In this document: in pieces, positions 1-6,229 of the stretch | Layout: every line of letters begins with the position of its first letter | Position numbering within the stretch: the first letter of the stretch is position 1 | Source of the DNA: DATKBT01 sp035546295 | GTDB taxonomy: Bacteria; Acidobacteriota; Thermoanaerobaculia; Multivoradales; Multivoraceae | Assembly: GCA_035546295.1 (NCBI GenBank) | Contig: DATKBT010000153.1 | Span: 1-19,803, forward strand | Direction: 5' to 3' | Length of the DNA stretch: 19,803 nucleotides | Program-made: the position numbers and the translations under genes | The notes under the pieces: model-generated | The model's input: the letters and a program-made list of their open reading frames with translations, nothing else | Database searches by the model: none | Told to the model about the DNA's origin: nothing

Positions 1-43
1 GCCCGAGGTGCTCACCGCGGCGATCGGGAAGGCGCTGGCCTGA
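1..43 (+). CDS. 3' end of an unrecognised protein (partial)
   Basis: The first bases read in frame as PEVLTAAIGKALA followed by a TGA stop at 41-43. The short helix-like, Ala-rich tail and the tight convergence with the protease gene that ends at 74 suggest a genuine C-terminus. Thirteen residues are too few to name a family. It could instead be a chance open frame, since GC-rich sequence has few stops. Confidence 0.4.
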   Translation, partial: PEVLTAAIGKALA

Positions 44-73
44 CGTTGGGTCGCGCGGGTGACGCACCGGGCG

Positions 74-1420
74 TCAAGGCACGTTCTTCGACCAAGCCGA
101 GGCACTGCCGGCCTCGAAACCGTCCGAAAAGATCGGCGGCACCGGACCGAACACGGTCAGAGTGGTCTGGTAGAGCGCGGCGACGCCGTCGAAGCGCTTG
201 ATGCGCGCGTACCAGGTCCCCGCCGCTGGGGTCGGGAAGTCGCAGACTTCGACGTGACCGTCGCGGTTCGGCCCGCAGTCCCAGGTCTCATCGGTGGGCG
301 GCGCACCGAAGCGAACGTAGAGGTCGAAGTCGCTGCCGTTGATGCCGTTGAGGGTCACCCGAAGGTGCTCGGTTCCGGCAGGCACGGAGGCGGTCCAGGT
401 GTCTTCGGTGTTCGACAACGGGTCGAGGGTTCCCTCGCCGAACAGCAGCGCGACCTCGGGCGCACCGACCTGGCTCAACGACCCGCAGCTCTCGTTCTCG
501 AGATCGGCACCGGCCCGATCCTGGATCCACACCCGCTCGACGAACACATCGCTGTCGAACGGGTTGTCGGGCGTGCCGCACAGGCTGTTGGGCCCGCCCG
601 AGGTCACGCCCGCGACTACCATACCGGCGCCGGGGTCGGCGAACAGCGGACCTCCGGAGTCGCCATAGCAGGTGTTGGAGTCCTCGCCCGGCGCGCCCAG
701 CGGAGCGTCGAACTCCCAGCAGACATGTGTCGCTTCCGGGACCGAGGTGCACGGCGCGACGGTCACCGCGCCGAAGCGCTTGATGCCGGCGTCGCTGGCG
801 TCGCCGGCCGATCGCCCGAAGCCCGCGATCAGGCCCGAGGCGCCCATCGCCGGTGTGCCCTGCAGGTTGATCTTCGACGGCGCGATGCCGTTCACCGCCG
901 AGGTCAAATGCAACACGGCGACGTCGCCCTCGTAACCGAACTCGTAGTGCGACGGCACGTCGATCGAGCCCACCTGGAACACCCCTCCCGATTGCGCAAA
1001 GACCCGCACCGAAGACGCTGCGGTCAGCTTGGGTCCGCCGGGCTGGCAGGACGCTCCGTCGACCCCTGCGGAGTCGCCACAAACGCAGTGAGCAGCGGTC
1101 AGCACCGTTTGGCAACCGATCAGCGTGCCGGTGCAGAACGGCTCACCGTCTCCCGAGGACGAGCCGCCGGAGAGCAGCGCTACAGTGGTGGGGAAGTCGA
1201 CCGTGGTCAGCCCGTTGACGATGCGCTGCTCGGGGGCTCGCACCTGGCTCGGGGACAGCGTCCTCTCGCGCTCCTCGGCGCTCGCCGCGAAAAACGACGG
1301 GCTGGCGAGGGCGATCGACACGATCGCCAGGACCGGCCAGCCGCGCCAGTGCCGGCAGCGAGACCTTCCCTCAGGCGGGCTGCGCTGCTTGCCGCGAATC
1401 TCCTGGGTGGCTCCGCTCAT
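74..1420 (-). CDS. secreted trypsin-like (S1) serine protease with C-terminal PPC domain and DGFE-type tail
   Basis: A 448-residue secreted endopeptidase of the chymotrypsin/trypsin fold. A basic N-region and a hydrophobic segment at about 28-48 form a signal peptide. Mature-type RIVNG follows at 66-70. The catalytic triad is visible: His111 in TAAHC, Asp166 in GDVAVLHL, and Ser255 in GDSGGPL. Several cysteines suggest disulfides and hence an extracytoplasmic location. Residues from about 325 to 425 form a bacterial pre-peptidase C-terminal (PPC) beta-sandwich, recognised by the pattern DLYVRFG...DETWDC...GTWYARI. The last 20 residues contain FSDGFEAG and SAWS, a short tail resembling those found on many unrelated secreted proteins, possibly a sorting or attachment signal (inference). 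An AAAGG ribosome site precedes the ATG. Transcription may start behind the tRNA upstream. The product is probably a scavenging protease; its substrate is unknown. Confidence 0.93.
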   Translation of the reverse strand: MSGATQEIRGKQRSPPEGRSRCRHWRGWPVLAIVSIALASPSFFAASAEERERTLSPSQVRAPEQRIVNGLTTVDFPTTVALLSGGSSSGDGEPFCTGTLIGCQTVLTAAHCVCGDSAGVDGASCQPGGPKLTAASSVRVFAQSGGVFQVGSIDVPSHYEFGYEGDVAVLHLTSAVNGIAPSKINLQGTPAMGASGLIAGFGRSAGDASDAGIKRFGAVTVAPCTSVPEATHVCWEFDAPLGAPGEDSNTCYGDSGGPLFADPGAGMVVAGVTSGGPNSLCGTPDNPFDSDVFVERVWIQDRAGADLENESCGSLSQVGAPEVALLFGEGTLDPLSNTEDTWTASVPAGTEHLRVTLNGINGSDFDLYVRFGAPPTDETWDCGPNRDGHVEVCDFPTPAAGTWYARIKRFDGVAALYQTTLTVFGPVPPIFSDGFEAGSASAWSKNVP

Positions 1421-1465
1421 CGGTCATGACCCTTTGGAGGAAGCTCAGTTGTGCCCGCGCGTGTA

Positions 1466-1485
1466 CGCGACGGTCTGCCGTCGCG
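1466..1485 (-). terminator. strong hairpin between the tRNA gene and the protease
   Basis: A perfect 8-bp inverted repeat (CGCGACGG and CCGTCGCG) with a TCTG loop lies 20 nt beyond the tRNA 3' end and 46 nt before the protease start, both on the minus strand. It has no T-run on either strand, so it may be a factor-assisted terminator, a tRNA 3' processing boundary, or simply part of the protease leader. Confidence 0.4.
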
Positions 1486-1504
1486 CTTGGGCGCAGGGCT
1501 TACA

Positions 1505-1579
1505 TGGTGCCCAGGCCGGAATCGAACCAGCGACACCGTGATTTTGAGTCACGTGCTCTACCAACTGAGCTACCTGGGC
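1505..1579 (-). tRNA. tRNA-Phe-like gene with a CAA (Leu) anticodon and a shortened T-stem
   Basis: Read on the minus strand this is a 75-nt class I cloverleaf with encoded CCA. Acceptor stem: GCCCAGG with CCTGGGC. D-stem: GCTC with GAGC. Anticodon stem: CGTGA with TCACG. The variable loop is five bases and the T-loop is TTCGATT. The body is that of bacterial tRNA-Phe, with U20, G44-U45, U59-U60 and A73. The 7-nt anticodon loop is CTCAAAA, so the anticodon is CAA, not GAA. A Leu(CAA) tRNA should have a long class II variable arm, which is absent here. The 3' side of the T-stem is only CCGG, one base shorter than canonical, leaving a 4-bp T-stem. Automated tools would probably call it tRNA-Leu(CAA). 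It is either a decayed tRNA-Phe, an assembly error, or a working tRNA of unusual identity. Confidence 0.8.
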
Positions 1580-1599
1580 TTCGGCAGCGACGGCAGACG

Positions 1600-1629
1600 T
1601 TTCTAGCAGCGGCGCGGAGCGAGCGTCAA
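1600..1629 (-). promoter_or_regulatory. sigma-70-type promoter of the tRNA gene
   Basis: On the minus strand TTGACG (1629-1624) is followed after 18 bp by TAGAAA (1605-1600). This places the start of transcription near 1593, about 14 nt before the tRNA 5' end. It is among the best -35/-10 matches in the window, and suggests the anomalous tRNA is still transcribed. Confidence 0.6.
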
Positions 1630-1662
1630 GGGCTGGCAGTCCCGGAAGGGAGCGCCAAGGGG

Positions 1663-2169
1663 TCAGGCCGCTGCTACGATCACCGGCGATGGGCGGTCGC
1701 CCGCGCCCCTCGCCAGGCCGAAGTCGAGGACCTTGACCTCTCCGTCCTCCGAGACCTTGATGTTCTGCGGCTTGAGATCCCGGTGGACGATCCCCTTCTC
1801 GTGGGCGGCCTCCAAAGCGCAGGCGATCTGACGGGCGACCCGCAGGCATTCGCTCACCGGCACCGCCCCACTCCCGAGCCGTTTCGCCAGGGTCGGGCCC
1901 TCGACGAGCTCGAGGATCAGCGCGTGCGTCTCGTCGACCTCCTCGATCCCGTAGATCGACGCGATGTTCGGATGCTGGAGCTGAGCGAGCAGCCGGGCCT
2001 CTCGCTCGAACCGCGCCAGCCGTTCCGCGTCCCTGGTGAACGCCTCGGGCAGCACCTTGATAGCGACATAGCGTTCGAGCTTGCGGTCCCGGGCGCGGTA
2101 CACCTCCCCCATACCGCCCTGGCCCAACTTAGCGGTGATCCTGAAGTGCGACAGCGTCTGGCCGATCAA
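1663..2169 (-). pseudogene. Ser/Thr protein kinase, truncated after the DFG motif
   Basis: The 168 residues match the start of a Hanks-type kinase. A glycine-rich loop, GQGGMGEVYRARD, lies at 16-28. Lys38 sits in VAIKVL. The catalytic loop HRDLKPQN is at 129-136 and DFGLAR at 149-154. Then the frame leaves homology and stops after GDRPSPVIVAAA. The activation segment, APE motif and the rest of the C-lobe (about 120 residues) are missing, as is the long sensor or TolB-like region these kinases usually carry. No continuation is visible in the other frames. The start is TTG, matching the usual family start M-I-G-Q-T. A TAGAAT -10-like box at 2184-2179 lies only 9 nt upstream, so the transcript may be nearly leaderless. 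The fragment ends about 34 bp before the tRNA promoter. It is unlikely to be an active kinase. Confidence 0.8.
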
Positions 2170-2272
2170 GATGGGAGCATTCTACCGGGGGCACCAGCTG
2201 ATTCCCGGGAGTGTTGCGGAAACCGGCGAAACGGGGCTAGGGCGGAGGGGCCCGACTCTCAGATCCGCGCCG

Positions 2273-2296
2273 CAACGACGTGCCCAACGACGTGCC
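2273..2296 (+). repeat. 12-bp perfect tandem repeat, two units
   Basis: CAACGACGTGCC occurs twice head-to-tail in the non-coding stretch between the truncated kinase and the glycosylasparaginase remnant. It may be a scar of slippage or recombination at this degraded locus. Confidence 0.6.
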
Positions 2297-2321
2297 AGCC
2301 TCTTGGTGGTGGGCCGGTCCC

Positions 2322-2821
2322 GTCACCACCGCGTGTTCGATCTTGCCGCGAGACTCCCCCACTCAGCGCGGCGACATCTCCGGAGTCACCACCACCAGCG
2401 GGCTGTCGTGGAAGATCCGGGCCGCGTCGGCGACTCGCCGATCCTGGGCGCCGGCCTCTACGTGGACAACGACGTCGGCGCCTGCGGCAGCACCGGCCGC
2501 GGCGAGGCGAACCTCAAGACCTGCGCCAGCTTCCTCGGAGTCGAGCTCATGCGCCAGGGGCTCTCGCCCGAGGAGGCCGGCCTGCGCGTCCTCCTGCGCA
2601 TCGCCGAGAACATCGTCGAGCCCTATCTCCTCACCGACGACGGGCGCCCCACCTTCCAGGTCAACTTCTACCTGCTCGACAAGCGCGGTCGCTTCGCGGG
2701 CGTCGCGATGTGGAGCGGAGCGAAGTTCGCCGCGCACGACGGCAAGGCGGCCCGGCACTACGAGAGCCTATCTGTACCGGCGACCGGAGCCGACGAGCGG
2801 TTAGCGGAGGCCTCCGAATGA
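2322..2821 (+). pseudogene. N4-(beta-N-acetylglucosaminyl)-L-asparaginase (glycosylasparaginase) remnant, 5'-truncated and frameshifted
   Basis: The sequence encodes most of the beta subunit of an Ntn-hydrolase that cleaves the GlcNAc-Asn linkage of glycoproteins. GDISGVTTTSGLSWKI reads in one frame up to about 2417. The next residues, GRVGDSPILGAGLYVDN, then STGRGE and FLGVELMRQG, read in the frame one base away. Restoring a single C in the CC(G) run near 2417 would give the family sequence SWKIPGRVGDSP. The residues contacting substrate (Thr of TTSG, Arg and Asp of GRVGDS, Thr-Gly of STGRGE) survive. The whole alpha subunit is absent, and the region that should supply the nucleophilic N-terminal Thr is unrecognisable. 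Family homology ends near ESLSV, leaving about 15 extra residues. Even if the frameshift were a sequencing error, the missing 5' half means no functional enzyme here. Confidence 0.82.
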
Positions 2822-2960
2822 CGAGTCACTCTCCGGCGAGGCCTCCTCGAGCGCCCAGGGGCTGCAGCGCGGGGTTGCGATCCGTCGCCGAGGCGCGGCG
2901 TGACGAGACACGATGTGCGCGTTCTTCGCTCCGAGGCGTTCGAAAGACCGAGGTGACCCC

Positions 2961-3452
2961 ATGATCGAGGCTCGCTCCCCAACCTGGTGGCTTCTCCCCG
3001 TCCTTCTGCTGGGCTGCCTGCGCGCCAGCGCCGAGGCGCAGGTCCGTCCCGCTCCGGAACCGCCAAAGCCACAGCCGCTGGTCGAGGCGATCGTCTACAC
3101 CACGCTGCCCCCGCCGAACCTCGACCTCTACCTCTTCGAGGAGCCGGGGGGCGACGCCCGCCGGCTCACCGACGATCCGGCGAAGGACTACAACACCGGT
3201 CCCGAGATCCTGGGCATGTCATCGACCTCCTTGCCGGGAACGCACTCGCTCGCCTTCGAAAGCAGTTGCTTCGCTGCCCACGGCCCGCACCTCATAACGG
3301 CCGGCGTGGACGTTCGGGTATGGATCGCCGGCCCGGAGGAGCTCGGTGAGCTCCGCGAGCGGGGCACTTTGCAGCCCCAGTTCCTCGGAAGCTGCAGCCC
3401 GCCAACCTTCGTCGATGCCCGGTGGAGCGCGGTCGGCCGCCGAGTGCTCTGA
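2961..3452 (+). CDS. small secreted or lipoprotein with one TolB/PD40-like blade, possibly truncated
   Basis: The 163-residue protein starts at ATG 2961 behind a GAGGTGA ribosome site. A hydrophobic segment at 9-18 is followed by Cys19 in LLGC, compatible with a lipobox, or alternatively a Sec cleavage after SAEA. Residues 46-78 contain DLYLFEEPGGDARRLTDD and KDYN, matching the first blade of WD40-like/TolB (PD40) propellers. Such proteins normally continue with PVFSPDG and many further blades. Here the sequence diverges after DYNTGP and stops at 3452. No continuation was found in other frames. It may be the 5' stump of a large propeller protein with a non-homologous tail, or a genuine short envelope protein. 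Its position beside two broken genes favours the first. Confidence 0.55.
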   Translation: MIEARSPTWWLLPVLLLGCLRASAEAQVRPAPEPPKPQPLVEAIVYTTLPPPNLDLYLFEEPGGDARRLTDDPAKDYNTGPEILGMSSTSLPGTHSLAFESSCFAAHGPHLITAGVDVRVWIAGPEELGELRERGTLQPQFLGSCSPPTFVDARWSAVGRRVL

Positions 3453-3471
3453 GGCGACAGCGTGGCGCCTC
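3451..3471. terminator. hairpin between convergent genes
   Basis: A 6-bp inverted repeat (GAGGCG and CGCCTC, 9-nt loop) overlaps the stop of the small propeller protein and sits 6 nt from the end of the amidohydrolase on the other strand. It lacks T-runs, so bidirectional termination is only a possibility. Confidence 0.3.
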
Positions 3472-3476
3472 GCCCC

Positions 3477-4916
3477 CTAGAACGACAACGCGGCCCGATC
3501 GACCACTCGCCCCTCGACGATCACAGCTTCGAGGGAGCGCGTGTTGCGGATGTCGTCCAGGGGGTCGGCACCGAGGATGAGCAGATCGGCGCGTCGGCCC
3601 GGCTGGATGGTGCCGAACTCCTCCTCGGCGCCGATCATCTCGGCCGCGCCGCGAGTGGCGGCCTCGAGCGCCTCCATCGGAGTCAGTCCGGCTCGAACGA
3701 GGAGCTCCAGCTCGCGGTGGACGCTGTAGCCCGGGAAGACGTAGGCGTTGCCGGTGTCGGTGCCGACCACCAGGGGGACGCCGCGAGCGTGGAGCAGACC
3801 GACGGAGGCCAACAGGTCATCGAACGGAGCGCAACACTCCCACCGCGGGCGGACGCGCTCGACGAAGCCGGGCTCGGCGAGGGCCGCCACCTCTTCCTCC
3901 GACACGGTTGCACGGAGAAACGGGTCGTCGAGATCGGGAGGGTCGGCAAAGAGGGACAGCGTGGGCGCCACGATGAATCCCGCCGCGGCCATCCGCTCCG
4001 CGACACTCGCGTCCGGCAGAGGCTCGTTCTGCGGAGCGTGGACGACGCCCGCCGCGCCGCCCTCCAGCGCCGCTTCGAGCTCGTCGGGCGACGAGACGTG
4101 GGCAAATACCCGCAGGCCGTGTCGCGTCGCCTCGTCGACGATCGCGCGGATCATCTCGACCGACATCTGCGGGTGGTCGTCGCCGAAGGACGTCGGCCCG
4201 GACTCGACGGTGATCTTGATCGCGTCCATTCCCCCGGCGGCCCGCTCGCGCACGGCGCTTCGCGCCGCCTCCTCGGTGCGGACGAACGAGATGCCGAGAC
4301 CGAGGGTGTACAGGTCCACCGGCTCGCTCATCGGAGTCGCGGCCGCGAGGCGATCGGCGGCCTCTCGGACGGGCGGCGGGAAGACCGTGTACACGGGATG
4401 CGTGCCCTGGAGGGTGAGATGGCCGCCGGTGCCGTAGATGAAGGGAGCAGGGAGGGCGCCCGCGGCCCGGCGCTCTCGAAGCGCCCGGATGAACTCCGTG
4501 CTCCCGTCCGTGGCGCCGAGTTGGAGGATGGTGGTGACGCCGTAGTACAGCTCGCGCGCCAGGACCTGCTCGGTTTCGTCCGGCCGCCGCGGCAGGGGAG
4601 CGCCCAGTCCGAAGTGGACATGCATGTCCGCGAGCCCCGGGATCACGAACTTGCCCGTGGCGTCGATGACCGTCGCTCCCTCGGGCAGCGCGGGATCCCC
4701 ATCCGCCGTCACCGCCGCGATGCGGCCTTCGCGGATGAGGATCGAGGTCCCGAGCCGTGGCGGGGCCCCCGTCCCGTCGATCAGGGTGGCGCCCGTGATC
4801 ACGAGGTCCGCAGCAGGATCGGTCGCCACGACGGAACCGGGGGCGCGACAGGACAGCGCGGCGAGGAGTGCGAGAGCCGCCAGCAGGAAATTGGCGATCA
4901 GACGCCGCTGCACCAC
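3477..4916 (-). CDS. secreted metal-dependent amidohydrolase (imidazolonepropionase-like)
   Basis: A 479-residue TIM-barrel amidohydrolase. The start is taken as GTG at 4916 because GGAGG lies 7 nt upstream; the open frame continues 50 codons further but without family character. Residues about 5-21 are a hydrophobic export signal ending in ALSCR, perhaps a weak lipobox. The metal ligands are visible: His99 and His101 in GLADMHVHFG, Lys234 (probably carboxylated) in DAIKITVESG, His273 in VFAHVSS, His293 in VVHAP, and Asp387 in VVGTDTG. The N-terminal LVITGATLIDGTG and C-terminal GRRADLLILGADPLDDI form the usual small beta-sandwich. Relatives hydrolyse cyclic amides, acyl-peptides or prolidase-type dipeptides; the substrate cannot be read from the sequence. 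The location should be periplasmic or surface. It stands alone on its strand, 244 bp from the methyltransferase. Confidence 0.88.
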   Translation of the reverse strand: MVQRRLIANFLLAALALLAALSCRAPGSVVATDPAADLVITGATLIDGTGAPPRLGTSILIREGRIAAVTADGDPALPEGATVIDATGKFVIPGLADMHVHFGLGAPLPRRPDETEQVLARELYYGVTTILQLGATDGSTEFIRALRERRAAGALPAPFIYGTGGHLTLQGTHPVYTVFPPPVREAADRLAAATPMSEPVDLYTLGLGISFVRTEEAARSAVRERAAGGMDAIKITVESGPTSFGDDHPQMSVEMIRAIVDEATRHGLRVFAHVSSPDELEAALEGGAAGVVHAPQNEPLPDASVAERMAAAGFIVAPTLSLFADPPDLDDPFLRATVSEEEVAALAEPGFVERVRPRWECCAPFDDLLASVGLLHARGVPLVVGTDTGNAYVFPGYSVHRELELLVRAGLTPMEALEAATRGAAEMIGAEEEFGTIQPGRRADLLILGADPLDDIRNTRSLEAVIVEGRVVDRAALSF

Positions 4917-5160
4917 GCGACGGCCTCCATGGTGTGGCGCGGGCTTCGACCGGTGGACGCGCCGGAGTCGACCCAAACACGAGAAGGGTCGGCGGGTGCC
5001 CGCTCGTGTCGGCTCCGCGACCTCGATCCGGATCAGGCGAGACTCGATGATCAGAATGTCGATCACTCTACAGCAGACGAGGTGAGAGCGCTGGGGACGC
5101 TCGGCGAGGGCGCCGGAGACCGCCCGGCGATCCCGCCGTCACCGCTCGCGGGCCTGTGGC

Positions 5161-5922
5161 TCAGAGCTCGCCGAGGTAGAGGGTGCAGTCGTACTCGATG
5201 CGGACCACGCCCTGCGACTCGTGGCTGGCGAACAGACGCCGCGCTGCCGCCAGCATCGGCGCGGCCCTCGGGTGATCGCGGCCCGGCAGGTACGAGCTCG
5301 ACGACAAGCGCGCGCGGAGCCCGTCGAGATCCAGCTCCTGTTGGTTCGCGAACACCGCGCGCTCCAGGGTGCCGGCCGCGAAGAACGCGCCCAACCGTTC
5401 GGCCACCCCGTACGTCTCGCGCACCGCGCGGTAGTCGGTCGCCCACTCCAGGAGAAACGCCTCGTACGCTTCGAGGAACGCGCCCTGCCGCCGTCGATCG
5501 TTCCAAATCACGGCAACCGTCCCGCCGGGCACGAGGATCCGCTGGAGCTCGCGCCGGGTCGCCTCGAGATCGAACCAGTGGAAAGCCTGCGCCGCGGTGG
5601 CCAGCTCGACCGACGCCGGCTCGAGCCCGGTGTCCTCGGCCGAGCCCGCCACGCTGTGGAAGCCGTCACGGCCGGCGAGCTCCTGCTCGGCGGCGCGACG
5701 CATCGCCTCGTTGGGCTCCACCGCCCAGACTCGACAGGAGCGCTCGAGCAGCTCGGCGGTGAGGATGCCTGTCCCGCTCCCGAGATCGGCGACCCGCCGG
5801 CCGGCGAGCCCGCCGACTCGCTCATCGAGATGATCGAACAGCGCCGCCGGATAGCCCGGACGCGCGCTGCGGTAGGCCTCGACGCGGTCGGCGAAGCGGC
5901 CGGTGGGATCGAGATCGTTCAC
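5161..5922 (-). CDS. class I SAM-dependent methyltransferase (Methyltransf_11 type)
   Basis: A 253-residue soluble Rossmann methyltransferase. The SAM-binding motif I, VADLGSGTGILT, is at about 44-55. Motif II ends in VWAVEPNEAM (65-74), and the motif IV region contains ATAAQAFHWFD. The N-terminus MNDLDPTGRFADR followed by RPGYP is characteristic of a family that includes trans-aconitate- and ubiquinone-like methyltransferases. GTG 5922 was chosen because it gives the family N-terminus, and because a -10-like TAACAT (5935-5930) lies exactly 7 nt upstream, as expected for a leaderless transcript. A GTG at 5964 would add 14 residues of no family character. The methyl acceptor is not recognisable. 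Confidence 0.85.
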   Translation of the reverse strand: MNDLDPTGRFADRVEAYRSARPGYPAALFDHLDERVGGLAGRRVADLGSGTGILTAELLERSCRVWAVEPNEAMRRAAEQELAGRDGFHSVAGSAEDTGLEPASVELATAAQAFHWFDLEATRRELQRILVPGGTVAVIWNDRRRQGAFLEAYEAFLLEWATDYRAVRETYGVAERLGAFFAAGTLERAVFANQQELDLDGLRARLSSSSYLPGRDHPRAAPMLAAARRLFASHESQGVVRIEYDCTLYLGEL

Positions 5923-5929
5923 CCGGCGA

Positions 5930-5935
5930 ATGTTA
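5930..5935 (-). promoter_or_regulatory. -10 element of a probable leaderless transcript
   Basis: TAACAT on the minus strand fits TANNNT and is separated by 7 nt from the GTG start of the methyltransferase. There is no Shine-Dalgarno sequence in the gap. No convincing -35 was found. Confidence 0.35.
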
Positions 5936-6048
5936 CGCCAGCCGCTCGGCCCGCTCGGCGACACGACCGGGCCGCTACCCTGCGCCTTCCCGCAGACCAG
6001 GACCTCGATGACCGACCACTCGATCGCGCGACCTCGGTTTCTACGGCA

Positions 6049-6077
6049 CGCGATCGGCCGGCAGGAATGCCGGCCGC
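6049..6077. repeat. REP-like palindromic repeat, copy 1
   Basis: The element is CGCGATCGGCCGGC, a 6-nt spacer AGGAAT, then GCCGGCCGC. The core forms a 9-bp perfect stem with a GGAA tetraloop (6055-6076). Copy 2 at 12122-12150 has identical arms, length and orientation and differs only in the spacer. Both copies lie downstream of an ADOP permease gene. Confidence 0.65.
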
Positions 6078-6129
6078 TACCAGCCGCCGCGCCATCGACC
6101 GCACCGGATGGCGCCCCGGCCGAAGTGGA

Positions 6130-6153
6130 GCCGGCGCCTCGCCGGCGCGTTTT
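6130..6153 (+). terminator. hairpin followed by a T-run
   Basis: GCCGGCG and CGCCGGC form a 7-bp stem with a CCT loop at 6130-6146, followed by GCGTTTT on the plus strand. It would stop plus-strand transcription running toward permease 1, though no plus-strand gene is evident upstream. It lies 84 nt beyond the permease 1 stop, and could fold in that transcript too. Confidence 0.35.
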
Positions 6154-6229
6154 CCGTTACGGCCCATCTCCTGCTCGGGCGCCGACGACGGGAGCATGTC
6201 GCCTTCCATGGGACCCCTGCCGCCCAACG

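Larger units (their letters stand above)
5923..6229. other. 307-bp gap between methyltransferase and permease 1
   Basis: No gene is supported here. The gap holds the methyltransferase -10 box, one copy of a 29-bp palindromic repeat (6049-6077) and a GC hairpin with a T-run (6130-6153). Short plus-strand open frames such as the one from 6008 have arginine/proline-rich shadow composition and no ribosome site. Confidence 0.6.

Noticed and set aside
1505..1579. tRNA as an attachment site with a duplicated 3' end in the window
   Set aside because: No second copy of the tRNA 3' segment was found by eye, so an att pair cannot be claimed.
1445..1849. Minus-strand open frame reading through the tRNA
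   Set aside because: It overlaps the tRNA and the kinase remnant out of frame. Phrases such as AQLVEHVTQNHGVAGSIPA are a typical translated-tRNA artefact.
4917..5066. N-terminal extension of the amidohydrolase to an ATG at 5066
   Set aside because: The extra 50 residues precede a clear export signal and have no family character. GTG 4916 has a well-placed GGAGG.
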